NCBI GenBank assembly: GCA_030632525.1
Contig: DAOVUP010000026.1
Location: 1 to 9,489, forward strand
DNA length: 9,489 nt
Reading direction: 5' to 3'
Source: Desulfobacteraceae bacterium
GTDB lineage: Bacteria > Desulfobacterota > DSM-4660 > Desulfatiglandales > Desulfatiglandaceae
Under the pieces are notes generated by a model. The model saw only the letters and a list, made by a program, of their open reading frames with translations, searched no databases and was not told the DNA's origin. Of this stretch, positions 1-6,552 are shown piece by piece; the first letter of the stretch is position 1, and each line of letters begins with the position of its first letter. The translations under genes and the position numbers were made by a program.

Positions 1-654
1 AACAGATGCAGTCAGGGAGACCAAGGAAGTTCCGTTGGGGTCATTGCCGTGGGCGAGCATCAATTTTCCCCCTGCCCCACGGATCAAGGTTGATGCTTCT
101 TCAAGGGAGAGAGGCATCTTGGGCACATTGCACTTTACCAAGTATCTGTCAAAGGCTTCCTGCCTGGTATTAACCGTTCCCCTTTTGACCATATAGTTGG
201 CAATATGCGGTCTCCCAAAGGCGCCGTCAACGGTCTCTTCTATGGCCTCAAGATCTTCATGGGTGAATGGATCTAAATGTTCGATCCTGAGTTCCCGGTT
301 TATTTTTTCAAGGATTTCTTCAGCACGAATTCGGCGGTGCTCCTTTAGCTTGCGTACTTTCCAGGTAAGCGGCGGATCGTGGATATCATATTGATAACCT
401 AATAGATCGAGTGATACCGGTTTGCCATCTTTATATCGGGGATGTGAAAAGGAGATGTTTAATTCTACCCCTGAAAGGTACCGGATTCCATATTGGGAAG
501 CCAACACCTCTGCCGGTTCTTGACAATCAATATTGTCGTGATCCGTTATTGAAATCAGCTCTATATTTCTTGAATGGGCTTCCTCAAATATTTTGCCCAA
601 GGTTAACTTGCCGTCAGAGCAGTCCTTAGAGTGAATATGAAGGTCAATTTTCAT
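1..654 (-). CDS. PHP-domain metal-dependent phosphoesterase (partial, C-terminus outside window)
   Basis: The first 218 codons are present; the frame is open to the window edge, so the C-terminus is missing. Visible PHP motifs are DLHIHS with D4, H6 and H8, then SDG at 13-15, TDHD at 37-40, GVE with E64, GRPHIA with H150, and LAHG with H202. These are the metal-binding positions of the PHP superfamily. The spacing resembles the TrpH/YciV (RNase AM) branch, whose members hydrolyse phosphate esters of nucleotides or short RNA in the cytoplasm. The last expected PHP metal motif would lie outside the window. The ATG at 654 is preceded by AAGGGG at a good distance, and a sigma70-like promoter lies just upstream. 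It is probably a single gene, since the transglycosylase upstream has its own terminator. The family call is firm; the exact substrate is not. Confidence 0.88.
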   Translation of the reverse strand, partial: MKIDLHIHSKDCSDGKLTLGKIFEEAHSRNIELISITDHDNIDCQEPAEVLASQYGIRYLSGVELNISFSHPRYKDGKPVSLDLLGYQYDIHDPPLTWKVRKLKEHRRIRAEEILEKINRELRIEHLDPFTHEDLEAIEETVDGAFGRPHIANYMVKRGTVNTRQEAFDRYLVKCNVPKMPLSLEEASTLIRGAGGKLMLAHGNDPNGTSLVSLTASV

Positions 655-680
655 AAATCCCCTTATTGAGTCAATTTTGA

Positions 681-720
681 CGTATACTTATATTAGAGTG
701 TAGAGACAGGTCAAGGTCAA
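681..720 (-). promoter_or_regulatory. Putative sigma70 promoter of the PHP gene
   Basis: Read on the minus strand, a TTGACC box (714-709) is followed after 16 bases by TATAAG (692-687), about 33 bases before the start codon. A second TTGACC lies directly upstream (720-715), giving a tandem repeat of the -35 hexamer. This is a match by eye to the sigma70 consensus and has not been tested. Confidence 0.45.
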
Positions 721-770
721 AAAAAGAGACCGCCAAATAAAGGGGAGATTGAAAGTAATCCTGAAAGGGA

Positions 771-804
771 ATAAAAACTGGGCAGAAATAATGCCAAAGC
801 CCAG
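771..804 (-). terminator. Rho-independent terminator of the lytic transglycosylase gene
   Basis: On the minus strand, 1 base after the TAA stop, CTGGGC (804-799) pairs perfectly with GCCCAG (783-778) across a 15-base loop. A run of five T (777-773) follows, then ATT. The stem, U-tract and position behind a stop codon are those of an intrinsic terminator. The loop is long, so strength is uncertain. Confidence 0.65.
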
Positions 805-805
805 C

Positions 806-1417
806 TTATACGTCGTCTGTTTTCCTGACTGGTTCGTTCTTATAGTACTGATAATACTGAAAGACCCTGTTTACGTAATATTGGGTAGCCTTTATAGGTG
901 GGACACCTCGATATCGCCTTACCTTGCTGCTTCCGGCGTTATAGGCGGCTACGGCGAATTTGAGGTTGTCGTCGAACTCGTCTAAAAGCTGTTTTAGATA
1001 TTTAACGCCACCGTTAACATTATGCTCCGGGTTGAAACTGTCCTCTACGCCCAATGATCGTGCGGTTCTGGGCATTAGCTGCATAAGCCCCTTTGCGCCC
1101 TGCTTGGAAATGGCATGAGGATCGTATCTCGATTCGACCATAATAATCGCCTTGACAAGGGCTGGATCCACTTCATGACGGTTTGCCGCTCTAAGGATAA
1201 TGGGGTGAAAGGGTTCGGCTTTTTTTCCTAACCCCGGTGAGACCACCACATCCGCACTCCCAACCTTCTTTCCCTTCACCTGCTCATTTGATGGCCGATG
1301 TTCAGTGTTTTCCCTTGCAAAGGTGCTGAATGCATAAAGAACAACGATAAATGTTAAGGTGAGGGTTAAGCAGATTATTTTAACTGTAAACAGCCTTGTG
1401 AATGAGTCTTCGTTCAT
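806..1417 (-). CDS. Membrane-anchored lytic transglycosylase, GH23 (Slt/MltC-type catalytic domain)
   Basis: This 203-residue protein has one hydrophobic segment at about 13-33, ending in STFA-RE, so it is either an uncleaved anchor or a signal peptide. A polar linker runs to about residue 68, and a GH23 domain fills the rest. Diagnostic motifs are VESRYDP with the catalytic Glu95, SKQGAKGLMQLMP at 104-116, and AAYNAG at 157-162. Such enzymes cut the MurNAc-GlcNAc bond of peptidoglycan in the periplasm and leave a 1,6-anhydro end. The small single-domain layout suggests wall remodelling, for example around an envelope complex, rather than bulk recycling. CAGGAGT at 1424-1430 supports the ATG start. 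The gene has its own promoter and terminator and looks monocistronic. The family is certain; the biological partner is unknown. Confidence 0.93.
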   Translation of the reverse strand: MNEDSFTRLFTVKIICLTLTLTFIVVLYAFSTFARENTEHRPSNEQVKGKKVGSADVVVSPGLGKKAEPFHPIILRAANRHEVDPALVKAIIMVESRYDPHAISKQGAKGLMQLMPRTARSLGVEDSFNPEHNVNGGVKYLKQLLDEFDDNLKFAVAAYNAGSSKVRRYRGVPPIKATQYYVNRVFQYYQYYKNEPVRKTDDV

Positions 1418-1447
1418 GCTTTAACTCCTGATATATAAAGTTCGGAG

Positions 1448-1476
1448 AACTTAGTTATCGATTGGATATTTGTCAA
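1448..1476 (-). promoter_or_regulatory. Putative sigma70 promoter of the lytic transglycosylase gene
   Basis: On the minus strand a perfect TTGACA (1476-1471) is followed after 17 bases by TAAGTT (1453-1448), a weak -10 that keeps the key second A and last T. The 5' leader would be about 25 bases and include the CAGGAGT ribosome-binding site. A small inverted repeat (TCAAG/CTTGA) overlaps the -35 box. Confidence 0.45.
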
Positions 1477-1685
1477 GCGACTTCTTGAGTTTACCTCTCA
1501 CCGCAGAAAAGAGCATATTTTGCCCTAAGCATTTTCTGTGCCAAAAGACGTCAAATTAAAAGCCCTTTGATTTTATTGGGAAATTTTGATCAAGGAAAAG
1601 ATGGCAGTTAAAGGTTCGGTGTGGCATTTACTACCCTGATTGTGCCGTTAAAACCATAAAAAGGGTTAGAGGTTCTTTGAATTCG

Positions 1686-1714
1686 TTGACTTTTGGGTAC
1701 TGCTGACCTAAACA
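1686..1714 (+). promoter_or_regulatory. Weak candidate promoter of the nucleoside phosphorylase gene
   Basis: TTGACT at 1686-1691 is followed after 17 bases by TAAACA at 1709-1714. The -35 box is good and the -10 box is poor. It is the best plus-strand pair I see between the divergent genes, and it would give a leader of about 60 bases containing the hairpins described separately. Confidence 0.3.
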
Positions 1715-1722
1715 GAGCAGTA
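1698..1722 (+). repeat. 7-bp perfect inverted repeat over the candidate phosphorylase promoter
   Basis: TACTGCT (1698-1704) and AGCAGTA (1716-1722) are perfect inverted repeats separated by 11 bases. They lie across the spacer and candidate -10 box, so they could be an operator for a dimeric regulator or a hairpin at the 5' end of the transcript. I match no known binding-site consensus. Confidence 0.35.
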
Positions 1723-1730
1723 GTTAAATA

Positions 1731-1765
1731 GTTGAGTCACGCCTCAGGCGGGACTTAACGAAGTC
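1731..1765 (+). promoter_or_regulatory. Two overlapping, mutually exclusive leader hairpins before the phosphorylase gene
   Basis: Hairpin A: GTTGAGTC (1731-1738) pairs with GACTTAAC (1752-1759), including one G-U pair. It continues past one A-G mismatch into CGCC/GGCG closed by the triloop TCA. Hairpin B: GACTT (1752-1756) pairs with AAGTC (1761-1765) around AACG. The 1752-1756 segment is used by both, so they cannot form together. There is no T-run, so neither is an intrinsic terminator. They end 8 bases before the G-rich ribosome-binding segment. The pairing is seen directly; regulation is inferred. Confidence 0.4.
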
Positions 1766-1783
1766 TGAAAATGGGGGCCATTG

Positions 1784-2605
1784 ATGCTTGAGAAGATAAG
1801 AGAGACCGCGGATTTTTTGAAGTCAAGACTAAACGATACACCCACAATAGGGATGATTACTGGAACTGGCCTTGGGGCGCTCACAGAAAGGATCGTTGCT
1901 GACTTCCGCCTCCCATATGAAGAGATACCCAATTTTCCCAGGTCAACTGTTGAGGGACATAGAGGGATGTTGGTTGCTGGAAAACTGGCAGCTAAATCGC
2001 TAATCGCTCTGGAAGGACGTTTTCATCTCTACGAGGGTTATTCGCCTCAAGAGGTCACGTTCCCTGTAAGGGTAATGGCCAGTCTCGGGGTGAAATATCT
2101 GCTCATGTCAAGCGCAGCCGGTGGTCTGAATCCCCAGTTTGAACGAGGTGACCTTATGATTCTAACCGACCACATCAACCTGAAAGGAACAAATCCATTG
2201 ATAGGCCCCAACTTAGATGAATTCGGACCCAGGTTTCCTGACATGAGCCAGGCATATCCTATCGACTTGATCGGGCTTGCCAGAAAAGAGGCCGTTCATT
2301 TAGGGATTATGATCAGGCAGGGCGTCTATGTGGGTGTTTTGGGGCCTTCTCTTGAGACGCCTGCGGAAACACGTTTTTTGAGGATGATCGGCGCCGATGC
2401 GGTCGGCATGTCTACGGTTTCACAGGCCATTGTAGGTGTTCATTGCGGCCTTAAAATCTTAGCCATCGTAGTCATCACCAACATGAATCTGCCTGACTGC
2501 ATGGAAAAGACTTCCGTTGAAGATATAATCGATGTATCACAACAGGCAGGTCCGGTCCTATCGGAGCTATGGGAAGGAATTATTGGAAAACTTCCCGATA
2601 TATAA
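1784..2605 (+). CDS. Purine nucleoside phosphorylase family protein (PNP/MTAP superfamily, atypical pocket)
   Basis: The product is a trimeric-type nucleoside phosphorylase of 273 residues. Motifs, numbered from ATG 1784, are GTGLGA at 27-32 (phosphate loop), EGHRG at 57-61, GRFHLYEGY at 78-86, AAGGLNP at 111-117, GPSLETPAE at 187-195, GMST at 208-211 and ITN at 231-233. It phosphorolyses a purine nucleoside to free base and sugar 1-phosphate in the cytoplasm. Glu191 and Asn233 correspond to human PNP Glu201 and Asn243, which favours 6-oxopurines. Val245 stands where PNPs have the His (human 257) that contacts the ribose 5'-OH; MTAP has Val there. Leu190 replaces a usual aromatic residue, and the usual VPE after GMST is VSQ. 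Substrate could therefore be inosine/guanosine or a 5'-modified nucleoside such as methylthioinosine. The start is ATG 1784, with GGGGG at 1773-1777; TTG 1781 is in frame just before it. The gene stands alone on the plus strand. Confidence 0.9.
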   Translation: MLEKIRETADFLKSRLNDTPTIGMITGTGLGALTERIVADFRLPYEEIPNFPRSTVEGHRGMLVAGKLAAKSLIALEGRFHLYEGYSPQEVTFPVRVMASLGVKYLLMSSAAGGLNPQFERGDLMILTDHINLKGTNPLIGPNLDEFGPRFPDMSQAYPIDLIGLARKEAVHLGIMIRQGVYVGVLGPSLETPAETRFLRMIGADAVGMSTVSQAIVGVHCGLKILAIVVITNMNLPDCMEKTSVEDIIDVSQQAGPVLSELWEGIIGKLPDI

Positions 2606-2619
2606 AACGGTGTAACCGT
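2600..2619 (-). terminator. Possible weak terminator after ribD
   Basis: On the minus strand ACGGT (2619-2615) and ACCGT (2611-2607) form a 5-bp stem with a 3-base loop, followed by TTTATA. It overlaps the stop codon of the convergent phosphorylase gene and lies about 40 bases beyond the ribD stop. The stem is short and the T-run poor, so this is tentative. Confidence 0.33.
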
Positions 2620-2660
2620 GAACTCTGAACCTTTGAACCCTTGAACGGCTACTAACGGCT
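2619..2660. repeat. Short tandem array based on TGAAC between convergent genes
   Basis: TGAAC recurs at 2619, 2626, 2634 and 2642, giving periods of 7, 8 and 8 bases, with C/T-rich filler between. AACGGCT follows twice (2644-2650 and 2654-2660); the second copy reaches the first base of the ribD stop codon. The array fills most of the gap between the two stop codons. Confidence 0.6.
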
Positions 2661-3778
2661 TATCTTAAACTCTCCTGATAGACCGGATACCCCCTTATTA
2701 GGATATCATCCCCAAATCGCCTGACTTTGATCTCTTTCAAGATCACACATTCGTCCATTCTTTTGGCGCCAGGACCGGTGGTCATCGGAATGCCGTCATC
2801 CCCTCCAAGGAGCTTTGGCGCCTTGAAGATATAGAACTTGTCGATAAGCCTCTCCCGAAGCATGCTCCCTGTAATGGACGCGCCCCCTTCCACTAATAGA
2901 CTCGTAATGGACATTTCTCCTAATTTGGTCATCAAGGTATCCAAGTCAATCTTACCTGCCTTGGTAGGGCATACAAGGGCAGAAACACCCTTAGCCCGAA
3001 ATCTCTCCTGATCTTCTAACCCTGCATCTTCAGATATTACAATCAGGGTGTCAGCGGGGGAATCATGAGTTATGAGCTTTGCATTGACAGGGGTTCTGAG
3101 GTGTGTGTCAACGATAATTCGGAGGGGATCCCTTCCCTTTCCCCTTGTGAGGCGGGCAGTCAAAGAAGGGTCATCGGCAAGGACCGTTCCAATTCCCACC
3201 ATGACAGCGTCTACACGGTCTCTTAATCGGTGAACAAACTGCCTCGATTTATCGTTGGTAATCCATTGGGAGTGGCCGGAGGATGTGGCAATCCATCCAT
3301 CCATGGTCAATGCCGATTTGGCAATTACAAAGGGCCGACCTGATTCGACAAACTTCAAGAAGTCCTCATTGAGCTTGCGACATTCGGTTTCCAGGACATT
3401 CTCAACAATTTCTATGCCATTCTCTTTCAAGAATTGAGAGCCACCCCCTGCAACCATCGGGTTGGGATCTTTCATGCCGACTACAACTCTTTTGATACCG
3501 CTTTTCAGGATGGCGTGGGTGCAAGGTGGTGTTCTTCCAAGATGATTGCATGGTTCTAAAGTGATATAGAGGCTGTCTTCAGGGGAGGTTTTACTTAATT
3601 TGCCCAAGGCCTCAACCTCTGCATGTGGGAGCCCTGCCCTTCTGTGATAACCGCGTGCGACTACCTCGCCTTTTCTGACAATCACAGCCCCAACAGCAGG
3701 GTTGGGCGAGGTCCGGCCCAGACCTTTCCGTGCCTCTCGTAATGCCTGCTTCATGAATTTGACATCGATGTCATTCAA
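2660..3778 (-). CDS. ribD: Bifunctional riboflavin biosynthesis protein RibD (deaminase + reductase)
   Basis: RibD carries out two successive cytoplasmic steps of riboflavin synthesis: deamination of the diaminopyrimidine ribosyl-phosphate, then NADPH reduction of the ribosyl side chain. The N-terminal deaminase domain (about 5-145) shows PNPAVGAVIV at 25-34, HAEVEAL with zinc ligand H52 and catalytic E54, and PCNHLGRTPPC with C77 and C86. The reductase domain (about 148-366) shows SALTMDGWIA, VGIGTVLADDPSLT and LLVEGG. The length of 372 residues matches the usual bifunctional form. The start is TTG at 3778; the residues before FMKQAL fit the family, and the next in-frame ATG (3754) would trim conserved sequence. 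It begins 8 bases after the nrdR stop, with only a weak ribosome-binding site, so coupled translation is likely. The other rib genes are not in the window. Confidence 0.96.
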   Translation of the reverse strand: MNDIDVKFMKQALREARKGLGRTSPNPAVGAVIVRKGEVVARGYHRRAGLPHAEVEALGKLSKTSPEDSLYITLEPCNHLGRTPPCTHAILKSGIKRVVVGMKDPNPMVAGGGSQFLKENGIEIVENVLETECRKLNEDFLKFVESGRPFVIAKSALTMDGWIATSSGHSQWITNDKSRQFVHRLRDRVDAVMVGIGTVLADDPSLTARLTRGKGRDPLRIIVDTHLRTPVNAKLITHDSPADTLIVISEDAGLEDQERFRAKGVSALVCPTKAGKIDLDTLMTKLGEMSITSLLVEGGASITGSMLRERLIDKFYIFKAPKLLGGDDGIPMTTGPGAKRMDECVILKEIKVRRFGDDILIRGYPVYQESLR

Positions 3779-3786
3779 TCCGTTTC

Positions 3787-4266
3787 TTAATTATCCCCCT
3801 CGCCCTTCTCTTGCTTATCCTTAAGTATTTCTTCCAATTCTGACATGAACTCATTGATATCCTTAAATTGTCTGTATACAGAGGCGAACCGGACATAGGC
3901 CACTTCGTCCCATTCTTTTAGTTTATTTATAACCCTTTCCCCGATCTCTGAGCTGTCTACCTCCTTTTTGCCTAAATCCTGGAAATAGGATTCAAGGGAG
4001 TCTGCAAATTCTTGTATCCTGGCCTCGCTTACCGGGAGCTTCTGGCAAGCATTGCGAATTCCGCCTATGATTTTTTCTCGATTGAACGGCTCACGTCTCC
4101 CATCTTTCTTGACCACCATCGGGAGCATCTCTTCCAGTTTTTCATAGGTGGTAAATCTTCTCCCGCACCCAAGACACTCCCGTCTACGTCTAATAGTCCT
4201 CGCATCCTTGCTTAGCCTGGAGTCAATCACCTTGTTGTCAATCTTAGTGCAATACGGACATATCAT
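3787..4266 (-). CDS. nrdR: Transcriptional repressor NrdR (zinc ribbon + ATP-cone)
   Basis: NrdR senses (d)ATP through its ATP-cone and represses ribonucleotide reductase operons by binding NrdR boxes. This 159-residue protein has the expected zinc ribbon with C3, C6, C31 and C34 (CPYC and CLGC), the VIDSR segment, and a basic [17 protein letters not shown] stretch. The ATP-cone (about 46-136) begins [15 protein letters not shown]. The C-terminus is acidic and charged. The ATG at 4266 overlaps the comEB stop as ATGA, so translation is probably coupled to comEB. I found no paired NrdR boxes in this window, so its targets are elsewhere. The identification is secure from motifs and length. Confidence 0.96.
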   Translation of the reverse strand: MICPYCTKIDNKVIDSRLSKDARTIRRRRECLGCGRRFTTYEKLEEMLPMVVKKDGRREPFNREKIIGGIRNACQKLPVSEARIQEFADSLESYFQDLGKKEVDSSEIGERVINKLKEWDEVAYVRFASVYRQFKDINEFMSELEEILKDKQEKGEGDN

Positions 4267-4709
4267 AGGGGAAACCTCACAATCTGGATACCTGCCTCAG
4301 CCAGCATGTCATCAGCCAAAGGATCATTATAACCATCAATATAGAAAACATCCTCAATCCCAGCATTTATAAGCATTTTAGTGCATATGACGCAGGGCTT
4401 GTTTGTGCAATACAGTGTCGCCCCTCCAATAGGGATACCGTGATAGGCTGCCTGGATAATGGCGTTTTGCTCTGCGTGCAGTCCCCGGCAGAGTTCATGC
4501 CTCGTGCCAGAGGGAATAGAGGAATCCTCTCGAAGACAACCGACTTCTTCACAGTGTTTTAGTCCTGCGGGTGCTCCGTTATAACCGGTTGCCAAAATCC
4601 TTTTTTCTTTTACTAAAATAGCGCCCACGTGCCGCCGTAAGCATGTAGATCTATTGGCCACTATCTGGGTTATAGAGATAAAATATTCATTCCAGGAAGG
4701 TCTGGGCAT
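4263..4709 (-). CDS. comEB: Deoxycytidylate (dCMP) deaminase, ComEB family
   Basis: This 148-residue zinc enzyme converts dCMP to dUMP, the precursor of dTMP. Seen directly are the GYNGAPAG loop (42-49), the CR-x2-HAEQNAI motif with H78 as zinc ligand and E80 as proton shuttle, and PCVIC with C106 and C109 completing the zinc site. The CLRED...SGTRHELCR segment before the HAE motif is typical of dCMP deaminases rather than cytidine deaminases or TadA. The ATG at 4709 has no good Shine-Dalgarno sequence: its upstream region is taken up by a 9-bp tandem repeat, leaving only TTAGG. It lies 138 bases after glyA and overlaps nrdR by 4 bp. Pairing with nrdR fits a shared role in deoxynucleotide supply. 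Confidence 0.94.
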   Translation of the reverse strand: MPRPSWNEYFISITQIVANRSTCLRRHVGAILVKEKRILATGYNGAPAGLKHCEEVGCLREDSSIPSGTRHELCRGLHAEQNAIIQAAYHGIPIGGATLYCTNKPCVICTKMLINAGIEDVFYIDGYNDPLADDMLAEAGIQIVRFPL

Positions 4710-4712
4710 TGG

Positions 4713-4748
4713 AAGTGCCTAAGGTTTAAAGTGTCTAAAATGTCTAAA
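4713..4748. repeat. Four-unit 9-bp tandem repeat upstream of comEB
   Basis: Four consecutive 9-base units are seen on the plus strand: AAGTGCCTA, AGGTTTAAA, GTGTCTAAA and ATGTCTAAA. The last two differ at one base and the first two are more diverged. The array ends 3 bases before the comEB ATG, so it covers the place where a ribosome-binding site should be. Confidence 0.7.
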
Positions 4749-4816
4749 GTTATGGTATCCACCGAGGTAAAAGTCCGAAATCAAATTTGCCTGGCTTATA
4801 TATAACCCTTTTCATT

Positions 4817-4843
4817 TTTTGTGAATTTTGTGCCTTTTGCGGC
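4817..4843. repeat. Three-unit 9-bp tandem repeat just after glyA
   Basis: The units TTTTGTGAA, TTTTGTGCC and TTTTGCGGC follow each other without a gap, starting 4 bases past the glyA stop codon. On the minus strand they read as CACAAAA-type units, like the CACGAAG-type array at 9429-9455. Confidence 0.7.
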
Positions 4844-4847
4844 TTTA

Positions 4848-6110
4848 TCAAGAATAGATCGGATAGCTGTCACACAGATCGGCAATAACGCCCCTGGTTT
4901 GTTTTAAGACGTCGGCAGAGTCTGGGTTTTCCAGTGTGTCTCTGATTAATGCCGCTATCTGTTTTATCTCGACCTCTTTCATCCCTCGTGTTGTCAGGGC
5001 AGGCGTGCCTAATCTAAGACCGCTGGTTATTTTTGGGCCTTTTTTGTCAAAGGGAATGCTATTTTTGTTTGCAACAATACCCGCGTTCCCGAGGAGACGC
5101 TCTGCATCAAGACCGGTTATTCCTTTGTTGGTCAAGTCTATCAAGATCAAATGGTTGTCTGTTCCTCCTGAAACCAGATCAAAACCATAACCGAGGATCT
5201 CATCGGCAAGCACCCTTGCGTTTACAAGAACCTGCTTCTGATAATCCTTGAATTCATGTCCGAGTGCTTCTCCAAACGCAACCGCCTTGGCAGCAATAAT
5301 GTGCATGAGCGGTCCCCCCTGCGTACCGGGGAAAACCCCTTTATCCAATTTCTCGGAATGCTGTTCAGATGACAATATAAAGCCACCCCTCGGGCCTCTC
5401 AGGGTCTTGTGAGTAGTAGATGTTATGAAATCCGCGTTTCCAACAGGAGAAGGATGCAGGCCAACCGCAACCAGCCCTGCAATATGTGCCATATCAGCCA
5501 TGAGATATGCTCCATTTTCATGGGCAATATCTGCAAATACCGAAAAATCGATGAGTCTTGGATATGCGCTGGCACCGGCAACAATAATCTTGGGTCTGTG
5601 CTTTTTAGCTAACGTCCGCACCTGATCATAATCTATCTGTTGAGTAGTTGGATCTAACCTATAGAAAACAGGTTTAAAAATCTTACCTGAGAAGCTAACA
5701 GGACTCCCGTGTGTCAGATGACCGCCGTGGGAAAGATCCATGCCCATAATCGAGTCCCCAGGTTCTAAAAAAGCCAGATAAACAGCCATGTTGGCCTGGG
5801 AGCCGGAATGAGGCTGAACGTTTGCGTGCTCAGAGCCGAACAAACGTTTAACCCTGTCAATGGCTAATCTTTCCGCTTTATCAACAAACTCGCAACCTCC
5901 GTAGTACCGGGCCCCCGGATAACCTTCGGCGTATTTGTTGGTCATCACATTGGCCTGTGCCTCTATCACGGCGCGGCTGGCATAATTCTCGGACGCGATC
6001 ATAACCAGATTGCGTTTTTCTCTCTCTGTCTCAGCTAAAATCGCTTCATGGACCTCAGGATCCAGTTTTGCCAGGCTTTTCTGCCCGTTCCAGAAGTCCT
6101 GTTCAGTCAA
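4848..6110 (-). CDS. glyA: Serine hydroxymethyltransferase
   Basis: SHMT interconverts serine and glycine with transfer of a one-carbon unit to tetrahydrofolate, using PLP in the cytoplasm. It is the main source of methylene-THF for thymidylate and purines. The 420-residue length is normal for bacteria. Visible motifs are ASENYAS (39-45), YPGARYYGG (64-72), HSGSQAN (101-107), SHGGHLTHG (127-135), ADMAHIAG with D206 and H209 (205-212), and [13 protein letters not shown] with the PLP lysine K235. The start is TTG at 6110, inside the end of rpiB: the start and the rpiB TGA share 8 bases, so translation is probably coupled. GAGG lies about 10 bases upstream. No ATG near the N-terminus fits better. 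No glycine riboswitch is seen. Confidence 0.97.
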   Translation of the reverse strand: MTEQDFWNGQKSLAKLDPEVHEAILAETEREKRNLVMIASENYASRAVIEAQANVMTNKYAEGYPGARYYGGCEFVDKAERLAIDRVKRLFGSEHANVQPHSGSQANMAVYLAFLEPGDSIMGMDLSHGGHLTHGSPVSFSGKIFKPVFYRLDPTTQQIDYDQVRTLAKKHRPKIIVAGASAYPRLIDFSVFADIAHENGAYLMADMAHIAGLVAVGLHPSPVGNADFITSTTHKTLRGPRGGFILSSEQHSEKLDKGVFPGTQGGPLMHIIAAKAVAFGEALGHEFKDYQKQVLVNARVLADEILGYGFDLVSGGTDNHLILIDLTNKGITGLDAERLLGNAGIVANKNSIPFDKKGPKITSGLRLGTPALTTRGMKEVEIKQIAALIRDTLENPDSADVLKQTRGVIADLCDSYPIYS

Positions 6111-6531
6111 TTTGATTTATCCTCAACTCATGACGCCCCCCATCAAAAGGGGTCGTTAAGAAAAGATCCACCATTTCCAGCGCAATACCCACACCGATTA
6201 CCCGCCCTCCCATAACCAGAATGTTGGCATCATTGTGCTGTCGGCTCAATCGGGCCGTGAAAAGATTATGACAAATTCCCGCCCTGACGCCTTTATAACG
6301 ATTAGCCACGATCCCCATGCCAAGACCGGTCCCGCAGATTAGAATTCCACGCTGGTACTCATCTTTGGCTACTCCTTGTGCCACCTTGTGGGCGATCTTG
6401 GGATAATCTTCCGGATCCCGGTTGAATATCCCTGCATCTGTGAGCTCCCATTGGGGTAAGGTTTCAAGATGGGCCTTGCAAGCCTCCTTTAAATCAAATC
6501 CACCATGATCTGAACCGATTATAATCTTCAT
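6103..6531 (-). CDS. rpiB: Ribose-5-phosphate isomerase B
   Basis: RpiB interconverts ribose 5-phosphate and ribulose 5-phosphate in the pentose phosphate pathway. The 142-residue protein begins [15 protein letters not shown], the classic RpiB start. [21 protein letters not shown] carries the catalytic Cys66, and [10 protein letters not shown] carries His99; both numbers match E. coli RpiB. I chose ATG 6531 over the in-frame TTG at 6540, because homologues begin at this methionine and GAGG (6539-6536) then serves as ribosome-binding site, although only 4 bases away. The 3' end overlaps glyA by 8 bp. Upstream is a MITE-like element that separates it from fabF. RpiB and LacA-type isomerases share the fold, but the context points to RpiB. 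Confidence 0.95.
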   Translation of the reverse strand: MKIIIGSDHGGFDLKEACKAHLETLPQWELTDAGIFNRDPEDYPKIAHKVAQGVAKDEYQRGILICGTGLGMGIVANRYKGVRAGICHNLFTARLSRQHNDANILVMGGRVIGVGIALEMVDLFLTTPFDGGRHELRINQID

Positions 6532-6552
6532 ATTCCTCAATTTCTCTCTATT

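Larger units (their letters stand above)
1418..1780. other. Gene-free divergent intergenic region
   Basis: These 363 bases separate two divergently read genes and hold no convincing open frame. The left end carries the transglycosylase promoter, and the right third carries a candidate promoter and hairpins for the phosphorylase gene. The middle, roughly 1500-1670, is AT-rich with only weak imperfect inverted repeats. I recognise no riboswitch, RNA gene or protein remnant there. Confidence 0.6.

Noticed and set aside
749..985. Plus-strand open frame of 78 codons
   Set aside because: It lies mostly opposite the lytic transglycosylase gene, whose motifs are clear. It has no recognisable domain and is a shadow frame.
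1500..1670. Small RNA or degraded gene in the divergent region
   Set aside because: Only weak imperfect inverted repeats are visible, with no terminator, no promoter pair of good quality and no protein similarity I can recognise.
3779..4710. FMN riboswitch or NrdR boxes near ribD and nrdR
   Set aside because: ribD starts 8 bases after nrdR, leaving no room for an FMN riboswitch, and I found no paired NrdR-box sequences.
4713..4843. CRISPR array
   Set aside because: The repeats are 9 bases long, directly contiguous and without spacers.
6532..6540. TTG start for rpiB, giving three extra residues
   Set aside because: The family begins at the MKIIIGSDH methionine, and GAGG within these bases serves as ribosome-binding site for ATG 6531.
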